Source of the DNA: Murimonas intestini
GTDB lineage: Bacteria; Bacillota; Clostridia; Lachnospirales; Lachnospiraceae
Direction of reading: 5' to 3'
DNA length: 64,000 nucleotides
NCBI RefSeq assembly: GCF_024622195.1
Contig: NZ_JANKBI010000012.1
Span: forward strand, 62,001 to 126,000
The notes under the pieces were generated by a model that made no database searches, was not told the origin of the DNA, and saw nothing but the letters and a program-made list of their open reading frames with translations. Made by a program: the position numbers and the translations under genes. Below are positions 17,261 through 25,693 of this stretch, piece by piece. Every line of letters begins with the position of its first letter. Within the stretch, counting starts at the first letter, position 1.

Positions 17261-17430
17261 ATGATATAATGTCGTTAGACATTATACGCGCCGTAGCGAA
17301 GCGAAGTGCGCATCTCCCAGAGGGATACTATATCGCAGATATGGTATAATGTCGTTAGACATTATACGCGCCACAGCGAAGCGAAGTGCGCATCTCCCAG
17401 AGGGATACTATATCGCAGATATGGTATAAT
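17261..17430 (+). repeat. 80-bp tandem repeat (2.1 copies) carrying palindromic TATAATGTC sites
   Basis: Bases 17261-17340 are repeated at 17341-17420 with only three or so differences, and a third unit starts at 17421 and breaks off after TATAAT. Each full unit holds a palindrome: TATAATGTC-GTTA-GACATTATA at 17265-17286, extended to ten-base arms at 17344-17367. A TATCGCAGATA motif is also present. TATAAT-like -10 elements therefore recur every 80 bp. The block lies directly upstream of the GntR-DeoC pair, so the palindromes are plausible operators for that regulator. Confidence 0.85.
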
Positions 17431-17523
17431 GAGCACGGAGTGGGAATTATGCCATTGCATAGAAGGCAGTTTCATGTGAGGCTGCTGAATAGTTACAAGA
17501 AAATTTATTTGGAGTGTCAGACA

Positions 17524-18252
17524 ATGGAAAATCATAAAAATGAACCGGCCTATATGAGAGTATATAGGGAATTGAAATCTGAGATACAAAAGGGCACTTA
17601 TCCTGCAAATGGGTTTCTGCCCAGGGAGAGTGAACTGGAGGCAATATATAAGGTGAGCAGGACCACAGTGCGCAAGGCTATAAAGCTGCTCAGCCAGGAG
17701 CGTATATTAGAAGTGCGCCAGGGCTGCGGAACACGAGTATGCGGCCAGAAGGCAAAGCAGGATTATAACAAAGTAACGTCAGTCACAGAATCCCTCAGGA
17801 AAAAGGGGTATACAGTCACGACGGGAAGTATGCTGATTGATGTAATTGAAGCGGCGGGGGAAGTGGCCGAAAGCCTGGAGCTTCTGCCGGGCACGCCTGT
17901 TGCCAGGGTCCAGCGGCTGCAGCTGGCGGACGGAAGCCCGGTCACATTAATGGAAAACTATATTCCATATTCCCTTGTGCCGGGGATAGAGGCGCATGAG
18001 AATAAGTTTGTAGCTCTGTACCAGTTCCTGGAGGAAACTTATGGAATCACCATTGACAGCACAAAAGACAGGATATTTGCCGTATCGGCCTCATTTATGG
18101 AGGCCCAGGTTCTGGAGATTAAGCCCAGGGATGCGCTGCTGGTAGTGCAGAGGACATGCTATAAAGACAGCAGGCCCGTATGCATGGACCATGTAAGGAT
18201 CATAGGGAGCAGATATGAAGTGGAGATATGCGGACAGGGGAGGAGCAAATGA
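17524..18252 (+). CDS. GntR-family regulator, HutC subfamily (UTRA domain)
   Basis: I start at the ATG at 17524, nine bases after GGAG; the open frame extends upstream through the tandem repeat but without a plausible site. The 242-residue product has an N-terminal winged helix (PRESELEAIYKVSRTTVRKAI, then the wing EVRQGCGTRV). A UTRA ligand domain follows from about residue 90, with RVQRLQLADGSPVTLMENYIP as its typical core. HutC-type regulators bind sugar phosphates or amino-acid intermediates. The stop overlaps the DeoC start (ATGA), so it probably senses a metabolite of that aldolase pathway. Confidence 0.9.
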   Translation: MENHKNEPAYMRVYRELKSEIQKGTYPANGFLPRESELEAIYKVSRTTVRKAIKLLSQERILEVRQGCGTRVCGQKAKQDYNKVTSVTESLRKKGYTVTTGSMLIDVIEAAGEVAESLELLPGTPVARVQRLQLADGSPVTLMENYIPYSLVPGIEAHENKFVALYQFLEETYGITIDSTKDRIFAVSASFMEAQVLEIKPRDALLVVQRTCYKDSRPVCMDHVRIIGSRYEVEICGQGRSK

Positions 18253-19007
18253 CAGAAAAGGCTATGACAGAAAAAGCTGTAACAGAAAAAGCTGTAACAG
18301 AAAAACTTATAGCAGAAAAGCTTGTAACAGAAGAAATAATAGAAACCAGAGAAGAGCTTGCCAGGCATATTGATGTCAGCTGTGTTCAGGCATTTCACAC
18401 AAGAGACGAGATCGACCGGATGATTGAAGCGGCGAAAAAATACAGGTTTGCATGTGTGTTTACACTTCCGGCCTTCAGTTCCTATGTGGCAGAGAGACTA
18501 TTCAGGGAGCCGGATATCAGTGCAGGAGGAGTCGTCAGCTTTCCGGGGGGCGGCGACACCATCCTCCAGAAGGGGCGGCAGGCCAGGGAGCTGCGTGAGA
18601 TGGGCTGCGGGGAAATTGATATGGTGATGAACCTGACAGCGTTTAAAAGCGGGGAATATGCTTATGTGTCTGAGGATATCATGGCAGTAATAGATAATGC
18701 TGCAGGTATACCCGTAAAAGTAATTATAGAGACGCCGTATTTAACAGAGGAAGAGATCCGCCGTGCTGTAGATCTGTGTGCGGAGGCCGGAGCAGCCTAT
18801 GTAAAGACAAGCACAGGGTGGCATCAGGAAAAAACGCAGCTTGAACATATCAGGATCATGTCTTCACAGGCCAGGGGAAGGATCAGGCTGAAGGCGGCAG
18901 GCGGGATCCGCACTGTGGAAACTATACGCGGGATGGCGCAGGCCGGCTGCAGCAGATTTGGGCTGGGACTTAAGCCGGCCATTCAGGTAATGAAAGATAT
19001 GTATTGA
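18249..19007 (+). CDS. deoC: Deoxyribose-phosphate aldolase-like class I aldolase (DeoC family)
   Basis: 252 residues from the ATG overlapping the GntR stop, with GGGGAGGAG just upstream. The first ~30 residues are a degenerate TEKAV-type pentapeptide repeat before the barrel begins at ETREELARHID. The Schiff-base Lys is in AYVKTSTGW, the second active-site Lys in RLKAAGGI, and the acidic residue in EIDMVMN. The usual DxTLL opening is changed to IDVSCVQ, so the substrate may not be deoxyribose 5-phosphate. Likely reaction: reversible aldol cleavage of a sugar phosphate giving an aldehyde. An aldehyde product could then be reduced by the alcohol dehydrogenase that follows at 19171. Confidence 0.78.
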   Translation: MTEKAMTEKAVTEKAVTEKLIAEKLVTEEIIETREELARHIDVSCVQAFHTRDEIDRMIEAAKKYRFACVFTLPAFSSYVAERLFREPDISAGGVVSFPGGGDTILQKGRQARELREMGCGEIDMVMNLTAFKSGEYAYVSEDIMAVIDNAAGIPVKVIIETPYLTEEEIRRAVDLCAEAGAAYVKTSTGWHQEKTQLEHIRIMSSQARGRIRLKAAGGIRTVETIRGMAQAGCSRFGLGLKPAIQVMKDMY

Positions 19008-19073
19008 TGACCTTTATGGAATATGCACAGATATGTATACGATAATTTAGCGAATATCCCGAAACATTATTAA

Positions 19074-19133
19074 TTGATTACATAACCTTTTAGTGTTATA
19101 ATCTCAATATGGTATGTTATATTTTTAACATAC
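19074..19133 (+). promoter_or_regulatory. Promoter and 5'-UTR palindrome of the alcohol dehydrogenase operon
   Basis: TTGATT (19074-19079), a 17-bp spacer and a perfect TATAAT (19097-19102) form a strong sigma-A promoter. Ten bases later GTATGTTA (19112-19119) and TAACATAC (19126-19133) make an eight-base-arm inverted repeat at the expected transcription start, a likely repressor operator. Confidence 0.75.
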
Positions 19134-19170
19134 TTAAAAAAAAGAGCTGATATTTGAAAGGAGATACAAA

Positions 19171-20232
19171 ATGAAAGGTTATGCAATGCTTAAGATCGGA
19201 GAATCCGGCTGGATTGAGAAGGAAAGGCCAAAATGCGGGCCTATGGATGCAATCTGCAAGCCGCTTGCAATTGCGATCTGCACATCTGATGTACATACAC
19301 TCTGGGAGGGGGCGATCGGAGAACGCCACAATATGATATTAGGCCATGAGGGATGTGCAGAAATAGTTGAAGTCGGAGAGATGGTAAAAGACTTCAAACC
19401 TGGCGACAGGGTTTTAGTGCCGGCTATCACACCTGACTGGAATTCATTGGAAGCCCAGGCGGGATACTCCATGCACAGCGGCGGAATGCTGGCAGGCTGG
19501 AAATTTTCTAACTTTAAGGATGGAGTATTCTCAGAATATTTCCATGTAAATGACGCGGATGGAAATCTTGCACTTCTTCCGGACAATATCAATACAGTAG
19601 ATGCATGTATGCTCTCTGATATGGTGCCCACAGGTTTCCACGGGGTAGAGCTTGCAGATGTACAGTTCGGCGATACTGTACTGGTGATCGGGATCGGCCC
19701 GGTGGGACTTATGTCAGTGGCAGGAGCGAACCTTCGCGGGGCTGCCAGGATAATTGCAGTAGGGACAAGGCCGGTATGTGTGGAAGCGGCAAAAGGATAT
19801 GGAGCCACAGATTTTATCAGCTATAAGAACGGACCTATCTCAGAACAGGTGCTTGCAATGACAAATGGAGCGGGCGTTGACAAGATCGTGATCGCCGGAG
19901 GCAGCGTAAAGACCTTCTCTGAGGCTGTAAAGTGCCTGAAACCGGGCGGAAAGATCGGCAATGTAAACTACTTAGGCTCAGGTGATGTTATTGATATTCC
20001 GCGTGTTGAGTGGGGAGTAGGCATGGGCCACAAGCAGATCAACGGAGGACTTATGCCTGGAGGAAGACTTCGTATGGAAAAACTGGGCGCTCTTGTATCT
20101 TCAGGAAAACTGGATCTTTCTCCTCTGAGCACACATGTATTTGAGGGATGGGACCATGTGGAAGAGGCTCTTTTCCTCATGCGTGACAAGCCTGCAGACC
20201 TGATCAAGCCGGTTGTAAAAATAGAAGACTAG
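19171..20232 (+). CDS. Zinc-dependent NADP secondary-alcohol dehydrogenase (TBADH-like)
   Basis: 353 residues, collinear with the Thermoanaerobacter brockii enzyme from the first residues (KGYAMLKIGE...WIEKE) to the end (DLIKPVV). The catalytic zinc ligands are at the same positions: Cys37, His59, Glu60 and Asp150. The dinucleotide fold has GIGPVG, and AVGTRP (Gly198-Thr199-Arg200) matches the NADP-selecting GSR of the homolog. It interconverts secondary alcohols or aldehydes with ketones or alcohols in the cytoplasm. GGAGAT ribosome site. It is followed after ten bases by a CobW-type GTPase, suggesting assisted metal loading. Confidence 0.9.
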   Translation: MKGYAMLKIGESGWIEKERPKCGPMDAICKPLAIAICTSDVHTLWEGAIGERHNMILGHEGCAEIVEVGEMVKDFKPGDRVLVPAITPDWNSLEAQAGYSMHSGGMLAGWKFSNFKDGVFSEYFHVNDADGNLALLPDNINTVDACMLSDMVPTGFHGVELADVQFGDTVLVIGIGPVGLMSVAGANLRGAARIIAVGTRPVCVEAAKGYGATDFISYKNGPISEQVLAMTNGAGVDKIVIAGGSVKTFSEAVKCLKPGGKIGNVNYLGSGDVIDIPRVEWGVGMGHKQINGGLMPGGRLRMEKLGALVSSGKLDLSPLSTHVFEGWDHVEEALFLMRDKPADLIKPVVKIED

Positions 20233-20242
20233 GAAAAAGCTT

Positions 20243-21238
20243 ATGAAGATACTTGTCATATCGGGCTTTTTAGGAGCAGGCAAGACTACTTTTATTAAAG
20301 CTCTCGCAAAGCACACAGGCAGAGAATTTGCTATTCTGGAAAATGAATACGGCTCTGTGGGGGTGGACGGCGACAGCCTGAAGGATAATATTCCGCCGGG
20401 AAAAGTGAATATATGGGAAATGGCGGAGGGATGTATCTGCTGCTCCATGAAAGGAGATTTTGCCGCTTCGGTCCTGACTATCGCCAATACTGTAGATCCG
20501 GAATATCTTGTGATAGAGCCTACGGGAGTCGGAATGTTAAGCAGCATTATCCAGAGCTTAAAAGAGATCGAATATGAGAGGATATCACTGCTGGCTCCTG
20601 TAACAATAGTGGATGGGTACAGTTATGAACGGTACAGACAGGAATTTACGGAGCTGTACAGAGACCAGATTGCGGAAGCACATACGGTTATTATATCCAA
20701 GATGGAGCAGGCCGGAGATCAGGAGAGGGCTCTGCTGGAAAAGAAGCTGCGGGAGTGGAATCCTCATGCCAGGATACTTACAGCGCACTATACCCAGATG
20801 GAGCAGGACTGGTGGAACAGTCTGCTGGAAAAGGGATATGACGGGCAATCGCTGAAATGTGAGAAGGCCGGCGGGCAGGAACTGCCGGATACATTTTCCA
20901 TGAGCGGTGTTTTTCTGGAAAGCCCGGAAAAACTGTTTCTAATGATGGAAAGAATCATTTTTGGAGAATTTGGCGATATCTGCCGGGCAAAAGGACATTT
21001 AAAGGCAGGAAACCAGATATTCCAGTTTGATGTGGCGGACGGACGCTATTCTGTGACGGGAATGGAGAAGGAACAGGCCGGAAAGGTGGTTTTTATCGGC
21101 CGGGATATCCGCCGGCAGGAGATTCGCAGATGCTTTTATACAATAAAAAATCCTGATGGAGCCAGCCGGCGGGCAAAGCCCCTGAGGGTGCGGGAGAGTG
21201 CAGCACACAGAGAAAAAATACCTGTAATAACCTGCTGA
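20243..21238 (+). CDS. CobW/G3E-family GTPase, putative metallochaperone
   Basis: 331 residues. P loop GFLGAGKTT (residues 8-16), switch Glu in WEMAEG, the family metal motif Cys64-x-Cys66-Cys67, and VIEPTGVG as the Walker-B-like segment. The usual NKxD guanine motif is degenerate (SKMEQ). A CobW C-terminal domain follows from about residue 215. These proteins load zinc, cobalt or nickel onto client enzymes using GTP. Being co-transcribed with a zinc alcohol dehydrogenase, its likely client is that enzyme, an inference from position only. A terminator follows. Confidence 0.85.
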   Translation: MKILVISGFLGAGKTTFIKALAKHTGREFAILENEYGSVGVDGDSLKDNIPPGKVNIWEMAEGCICCSMKGDFAASVLTIANTVDPEYLVIEPTGVGMLSSIIQSLKEIEYERISLLAPVTIVDGYSYERYRQEFTELYRDQIAEAHTVIISKMEQAGDQERALLEKKLREWNPHARILTAHYTQMEQDWWNSLLEKGYDGQSLKCEKAGGQELPDTFSMSGVFLESPEKLFLMMERIIFGEFGDICRAKGHLKAGNQIFQFDVADGRYSVTGMEKEQAGKVVFIGRDIRRQEIRRCFYTIKNPDGASRRAKPLRVRESAAHREKIPVITC

Positions 21239-21258
21239 TCATAAATATGCACAAAGCT

Positions 21259-21306
21259 AAAGGCAGTCCGTTTTCACCGACGATGAAAATGCGGAACTGC
21301 CTTTTT
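21259..21306 (+). terminator. Rho-independent terminator
   Basis: AAAGGCAGTCCG plus TTTTCA pairs with TGAAAA plus GCGGAACTGCCTTT, followed by TTT. It closes the alcohol dehydrogenase-CobW operon and merges into a partial copy of the dispersed repeat. Confidence 0.8.
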
Positions 21307-21371
21307 GCACCCTTGACTCATTTTCTTACGGTCTGTGCAGTAAATGCACTGACCTGCTGAATAGTTACTAT
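21307..21371 (-). repeat. Partial copy (left half) of the MITE-like repeat
   Basis: Read on the minus strand it starts GTAACTATTCAGCAGGTC and matches the left ~65 bases of the element at 11658, with only scattered differences, including the perfect-stem hairpin region (one mismatch here). It diverges after GGGTGCAAAAA, where the terminator at 21259-21306 takes over. No right end is present. Confidence 0.8.
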
Positions 21372-21377
21372 TTTATC

Positions 21378-21677
21378 TTATTTATTTTTAGTTCCCTGTT
21401 TACCTTGCTGCTTCTTATTTTCTTTAATCTCTTTTTTCTCATTTTCAGTATCAATACCGGAAATTTTATCGTCATTCCCCTTGCCCCTGAGCATCTTATA
21501 TGCCATCATATACACATAGAGCAGGCATGGAATCAGGATGGTGCATGCTACAGCGCCTCTGAACAGGCTCTGGGCCATCTCACTTTTCATGAGGGAGAGG
21601 ATCAGGGTGGCGATATAGAGGCCGGCCAGCAGGACGACGGCGGCAATTGCCAGGATCTGCTTTGTTTTTTTCTTCAT
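21378..21677 (-). CDS. Small membrane protein of unknown function
   Basis: 99 residues with two predicted membrane helices (about residues 9-29 and 42-60) and a long charged tail rich in Lys, Glu and Gln. AAGGAG precedes the ATG on the minus strand at a good distance, which is why I accept it over the overlapping plus-strand frame. I do not recognise a family. It is transcribed towards the CobW gene and is alone on its strand. Confidence 0.65.
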   Translation of the reverse strand: MKKKTKQILAIAAVVLLAGLYIATLILSLMKSEMAQSLFRGAVACTILIPCLLYVYMMAYKMLRGKGNDDKISGIDTENEKKEIKENKKQQGKQGTKNK

Positions 21678-21837
21678 CGGTTGTACTCCTTTGTGGATTT
21701 TAAGTAAGATTAATTATAGCTGTTTAAACTGTGAAAAGCAATGGGGAAAATTACTGGCTTTTATCTCATGCATATGGTAACATACATCTGCAAGAGACTT
21801 ACAGAAAATGATTACAGGAGGAGAAAGAAGACAAGTA

Positions 21838-23154
21838 ATGAAACAAGAAAAAAACACAAAATTTACAAGCAGGATAGGCTTTGTCCTGGCTTCTGTGGGG
21901 TCTGCCGTGGGTATGGGAAATATATGGATGTTTCCCTACAGGGTGGGACAGTACGGAGGAGCGGCATTTTTGATCCTCTATTTCCTGTTTGTCATATTGT
22001 TCGGGGCGGTGGGGCTTTCAGGTGAGTTCGCCCTCGGGCGGCTGACAGGGACCGGGCCTGTAGGCTCATATGATTATGCTCTGAAGACAAGAGGAAAGAA
22101 GGGCGGTTCCTTTTTGGGAGGAATCCCGCTGCTGGGGTCCTTTGGCATTGCGATCGGCTATGCTATTATTGTCGGCTGGGTGCTCAGATATCTCTTTGGA
22201 GCTGTGGGCGGTACGCTCATGGGGACAGAGTCGGAAGCCTATTTCAGCCAGATCACAGGTTCATTTGGCAGCGTATTCTGGCACATGGCAGTAGTGGCTC
22301 TTACAGTGCTGGTGCTGGTGGGCGGAGTGCTCAAAGGGATAGAAAAGGTAAACCGTATCATCATGCCGGCCTTTTTTGTACTGTTTACAATTGTGGCTGT
22401 GCGCGTAATGTTCCTTCCGGGGGCGGGGGCAGGATACAGCTATCTGTTTGTTCCCCAGTGGGAGAAGCTGGCGGACCCCATGACATGGATCATGGCTATG
22501 GGGCAGGCATTTTTCTCCCTGTCTATCACAGGCTCAGGGATGATCATATACGGCAGCTATCTGGGTAAATCAGAGAATATCACAAAGGCTGCGGGGCAGA
22601 CGGCACTGCTGGATACATGTGCCGCTCTTCTGGCGGGGCTGGCTATCATACCGGCAGTCTTTGCCTTTGGCATGGACCCCAATTCAGGGCCTCCCCTGAT
22701 GTTTATCACACTTCCGAAGATTTTTGCACAGATGCCGGCAGGAAGGATCATAGCAGTACTTTTCTTCGTGTCAGTGCTGTTTGCAGGAATCACTTCACTC
22801 GTAAATATGTTTGAGGTGTGCGCTGAGGCAGTGATGAAGAAATTTAAATGGGGCAGAAAGGCAGCAGTGCTCTTTGTGGGCGCGGTTGTGCTGGGAATAG
22901 GGCTGTTCCTGGAATATGAGCCGTACATGGGTACATGGATGGATATCATTACCATATATGTAGTTCCGTTCGGAGCTCTTCTGGGCGCTGTTATTATATA
23001 CTGGGTCCTTGGAACCGGCAGGATATCGGCAGAGTTAAATATCGGAAGAGATAAGCCGGTAGGAAAGCTGTTTAAGTTCATGGCAAAATATGTATATGTA
23101 TTTCTGGCCGGCCTTGTATTTATACTCAGCATCATTTATAAAGGCATCGGATAG
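21838..23154 (+). CDS. Sodium-dependent transporter, NSS/SNF family
   Basis: 438 residues from the ATG at 21838; an in-frame ATG at 21808 adds ten residues, and neither has an ideally spaced ribosome site (AGGAGG at 21816 is 16 bases from the later ATG). The opening SRIGFVLASVGSAVGMGNIWMFPY is the unmistakable NSS signature, with Na+-site residues in helix 1. About eleven membrane segments follow. Members import amino acids or related amines with sodium. The threonine aldolase gene comes next, so an amino acid such as threonine or glycine is a possible substrate, by inference only. Confidence 0.9.
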   Translation: MKQEKNTKFTSRIGFVLASVGSAVGMGNIWMFPYRVGQYGGAAFLILYFLFVILFGAVGLSGEFALGRLTGTGPVGSYDYALKTRGKKGGSFLGGIPLLGSFGIAIGYAIIVGWVLRYLFGAVGGTLMGTESEAYFSQITGSFGSVFWHMAVVALTVLVLVGGVLKGIEKVNRIIMPAFFVLFTIVAVRVMFLPGAGAGYSYLFVPQWEKLADPMTWIMAMGQAFFSLSITGSGMIIYGSYLGKSENITKAAGQTALLDTCAALLAGLAIIPAVFAFGMDPNSGPPLMFITLPKIFAQMPAGRIIAVLFFVSVLFAGITSLVNMFEVCAEAVMKKFKWGRKAAVLFVGAVVLGIGLFLEYEPYMGTWMDIITIYVVPFGALLGAVIIYWVLGTGRISAELNIGRDKPVGKLFKFMAKYVYVFLAGLVFILSIIYKGIG

Positions 23155-23209
23155 TTAAATATCTCATATGATTTAGAAAATTTTTGGAGAAGAAAGGCGG
23201 AAAATTAAA

Positions 23210-24247
23210 ATGATCAGATTTAATTGTGACTATGCAGAAGGAGCACATGAGATGATCCTTCGCAGGCTGATGGAGACAAATCTTGTGCAGACTCCGGGAT
23301 ATGGGGAGGATGAATACTGTGAACAGGCCAGAGAGACAATTAAAAAGGCGTGCGGCAGAGAAGACGCCTATGTCCAGTTCCTGGTAGGGGGGACACAGGC
23401 AAACCTCACGGTGATAGATGCTGCCCTGCGCACACACCAGGGAGTGATCGCTGCCTGCACGGGACATATTAATGTGCATGAGACAGGATCTATAGAGGCC
23501 TGCGGCCATAAGGTGCTCGCAGTTAACGGCAGAGACGGCAAAGTAGAGGCTGCCCAGGTGGAAAAGATGTGCGAGGCCCATATTCATGATGATTCATTTG
23601 AGCATATGGTACAGCCTAAGATGGTGTACATTTCCAATCCCACAGAGATAGGAACACTCTATTCTAAGGCAGAACTTGAAGAGCTGTACCGGGTTTGCAA
23701 AAAATACGGCCTGTATCTTTTCCTGGACGGAGCCAGGCTGGGATATGGCCTGATGGCGGAGGGGAATGATCTGGACCTGCCCTCCATCGCAGCTCTGTGT
23801 GATGTATTCTATATAGGTGGCACAAAGGTGGGAGCGCTGTTTGGGGAAGCTGTAGTAATTTTGAATCCTGCGCTGAAGGAAGATTTCAGATATATAATGA
23901 AGCAAAAGGGCGCCATGCTGGCTAAGGGCAGGCTTCTTGGGATACAGTTCCAGGCGCTGTTTGAGGATGGACTGTATTTTGAGATCAGCAGACATGCGGA
24001 TCAGCTGGCAATGAAGCTGAAAGAGGCGTTTATAGAACACGGATGTACATTTTTGGCGGAGAGTGTGACGAACCAGCAGTTTCCTGTTTTCAAGGATACA
24101 GAGCTGGAAGAGCTGGGGAAGGACTTCAGCTTTACATACCAGGAGAGGGTCGATGAGGAGCACAGCGCCGTGCGCTTCTGTACCAGCTGGGCCACGAAAG
24201 AAGAAGACGTGGACGCATTGATAGAAAAGATCAGAAACTTAAGATAA
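23210..24247 (+). CDS. Low-specificity L-threonine aldolase (beta-eliminating lyase family)
   Basis: 345 residues, fold-type I PLP enzyme. The PLP Lys is in YIGGTKVGALFGE, the ring-stacking region in HINVHETG, and the Asp-Arg pair in LFLDGARLGYG. It cleaves L-threonine or L-allo-threonine to glycine and acetaldehyde in the cytoplasm. The acetaldehyde could be handled by alcohol dehydrogenases such as the one at 19171. It lies 55 bases after the NSS transporter and 27 bases before the acetyltransferase. Confidence 0.9.
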   Translation: MIRFNCDYAEGAHEMILRRLMETNLVQTPGYGEDEYCEQARETIKKACGREDAYVQFLVGGTQANLTVIDAALRTHQGVIAACTGHINVHETGSIEACGHKVLAVNGRDGKVEAAQVEKMCEAHIHDDSFEHMVQPKMVYISNPTEIGTLYSKAELEELYRVCKKYGLYLFLDGARLGYGLMAEGNDLDLPSIAALCDVFYIGGTKVGALFGEAVVILNPALKEDFRYIMKQKGAMLAKGRLLGIQFQALFEDGLYFEISRHADQLAMKLKEAFIEHGCTFLAESVTNQQFPVFKDTELEELGKDFSFTYQERVDEEHSAVRFCTSWATKEEDVDALIEKIRNLR

Positions 24248-24274
24248 AAATGAAAAGTGGATTGGAGGGGTATC

Positions 24275-25084
24275 ATGTTTGAAAGGCTTTGGGAGCCCAT
24301 AGAGAATGTCCAGGACTATCTGGACAGGATATCGTGCGGCCCGTCAGAGGAAATAAGGCAGGACAGGGAATGCCTGGACAGGCTGATCAGGAACCACCAG
24401 ATATTTGTTCCCTTTGAGAATCTTGATATTTATGATCTGGACAGGGATGTGTCTTTAAATATCGGGGATATTTATGAAAAGGTGGTGGCAAGAGGCAGGG
24501 GAGGGTTTTGCTTTGAACTAAACGCCCTCTTCCAGAAGCTTCTGGAGCAGCTGGGGTTTGAGACAAAGGCATGTATGGGCAGGATAGTGCGCGGGAAGGA
24601 TTATATGCCCCAGCCCCTGCACCGCGTCCTGCTGGTAAAGCTGGAGGAAGGCTGGCATTTCTGTGATGTGGGGTACGGCGGACCCATGCCTGCGGGGGCA
24701 TTGCTGCTGTCGGACGGCAGCCGTCAGAGAGTAAAGGATACCTGGTTCAGGGTAAGGCAGATATCCCATCATGAGTGGGAGATTTCACGGGAAAAAGAAG
24801 ACGGGGAAGAAGGTCTTGTGCGTTTTACGGAGCAGGAACAGTACCCCATGGACTTTGTGGCTCCCAGCTTCTTCTGCTGCAAGCATCCTGATTCTTATTT
24901 CAGGGCCAGAAGAATAGTGAACAGATGCCTTGCTGACGGGAACATGAGACTCTGGGATGATACGGTCACAATAGAGAAGGACGGGAAGACTGAGCAGGTT
25001 GTCTTCAAGGATGGGGAAGAGCTGAGAGAAGGCCTGAGAAAGTATTTTGGAATACATATTTTAACAGAATTTTCAAAAAATTAA
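24275..25084 (+). CDS. Arylamine N-acetyltransferase (NAT family)
   Basis: The ATG at 24275 has GGAGGGG directly upstream; an in-frame GTG at 24257 does not. The 269-residue protein carries the complete Cys-His-Asp triad: Cys79 in GRGGFCFELN, His116 in PLHRVLL and Asp131 in FCDVGYGG. FENLDI near residue 47 is the family opening. It transfers acetyl from acetyl-CoA to arylamines or related acceptors, a known route of drug modification by gut bacteria. Its position after threonine aldolase suggests transcriptional coupling but no shared pathway is evident. Confidence 0.93.
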   Translation: MFERLWEPIENVQDYLDRISCGPSEEIRQDRECLDRLIRNHQIFVPFENLDIYDLDRDVSLNIGDIYEKVVARGRGGFCFELNALFQKLLEQLGFETKACMGRIVRGKDYMPQPLHRVLLVKLEEGWHFCDVGYGGPMPAGALLLSDGSRQRVKDTWFRVRQISHHEWEISREKEDGEEGLVRFTEQEQYPMDFVAPSFFCCKHPDSYFRARRIVNRCLADGNMRLWDDTVTIEKDGKTEQVVFKDGEELREGLRKYFGIHILTEFSKN

Positions 25085-25095
25085 CAATTTTATAC

Positions 25096-25124
25096 TTGTA
25101 ATTCAATTAATAATCCAGTATAAT
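25096..25124 (+). promoter_or_regulatory. Sigma-A promoter for the MarR-citrate synthase pair
   Basis: TTGTAA (25096-25101), 17-bp spacer, TATAAT (25119-25124). The MarR start lies about 40 bases downstream. Confidence 0.7.
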
Positions 25125-25165
25125 TCATTTGTAAACAGTTCAAGAGTGAATTAATAGAAAGCAGC

Positions 25166-25666
25166 GTGGATCATAATATGGAAGAAAAAACCGATTGTGG
25201 GGAAGACCTATACAAGCGATATAGTACAGGAGAAGCGTTTATCGTATCATCTCAGATGGTTAAAAAGCTATATGAGAGGATGTGGTCGGATACAAGAAAA
25301 CACTATGAACTGACACAGAATGAAATCGACGTGCTTTTATTCCTGAAGAATTTTGCGCCTATGGATACGGCCGGTGATATCGCCAGATGCCGTGCCCTGT
25401 CCAGATCCCTTGTTTCAAAGTCAGTGGAGTCACTGATCCAGTGCGGATATCTGGATGGCGAGCCGGACAGCAGGGACCGGAGGTATTTTCATCTGAAGCT
25501 GACCGAAAAGGCAGAGCAGGTGCTGAGGGAGATGCAGAAGATCAGAAGCAATTTCTGGTCAATGCTGCAGGAGGGAGTCACGCCGGAGGAAATGGAGCAG
25601 TTTCTGAGGGTTTTGGGCAAGATGCGTCACAATCTTGAAAAGATCCTGCCCCAGGGACAAGAGTGA
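25166..25666 (+). CDS. MarR-family transcriptional regulator
   Basis: 166 residues from GTG 25166; an ATG at 25178 is an alternative, and neither has a strong ribosome site. The winged helix spans about residues 55-115: LTQNEIDVLLFL, ALSRSLVSKSVESLIQCGYL as recognition helix, and DSRDRRYFHLKLTEKA as the wing. It is 27 bases upstream of citrate synthase and probably in the same transcript. Whether it controls citrate synthase or only itself is not evident. Confidence 0.87.
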   Translation: MDHNMEEKTDCGEDLYKRYSTGEAFIVSSQMVKKLYERMWSDTRKHYELTQNEIDVLLFLKNFAPMDTAGDIARCRALSRSLVSKSVESLIQCGYLDGEPDSRDRRYFHLKLTEKAEQVLREMQKIRSNFWSMLQEGVTPEEMEQFLRVLGKMRHNLEKILPQGQE

Positions 25667-25693
25667 CTTGTTTGTATAGAAAGAGGTGTTTGT

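Noticed and set aside
17149..17349. A 66-codon ORF after the VTC-like gene
   Set aside because: It reads through the terminator and into the tandem repeat and has no domain.
17261..17430. CRISPR-like repeat
   Set aside because: Only two adjacent 80-bp units with no spacers and no cas genes; it is a simple tandem repeat.
21405..21707. Plus-strand 100-codon ORF over the small membrane protein
   Set aside because: The minus-strand gene has an AAGGAG site and clear membrane helices; the plus-strand frame has no comparable site.
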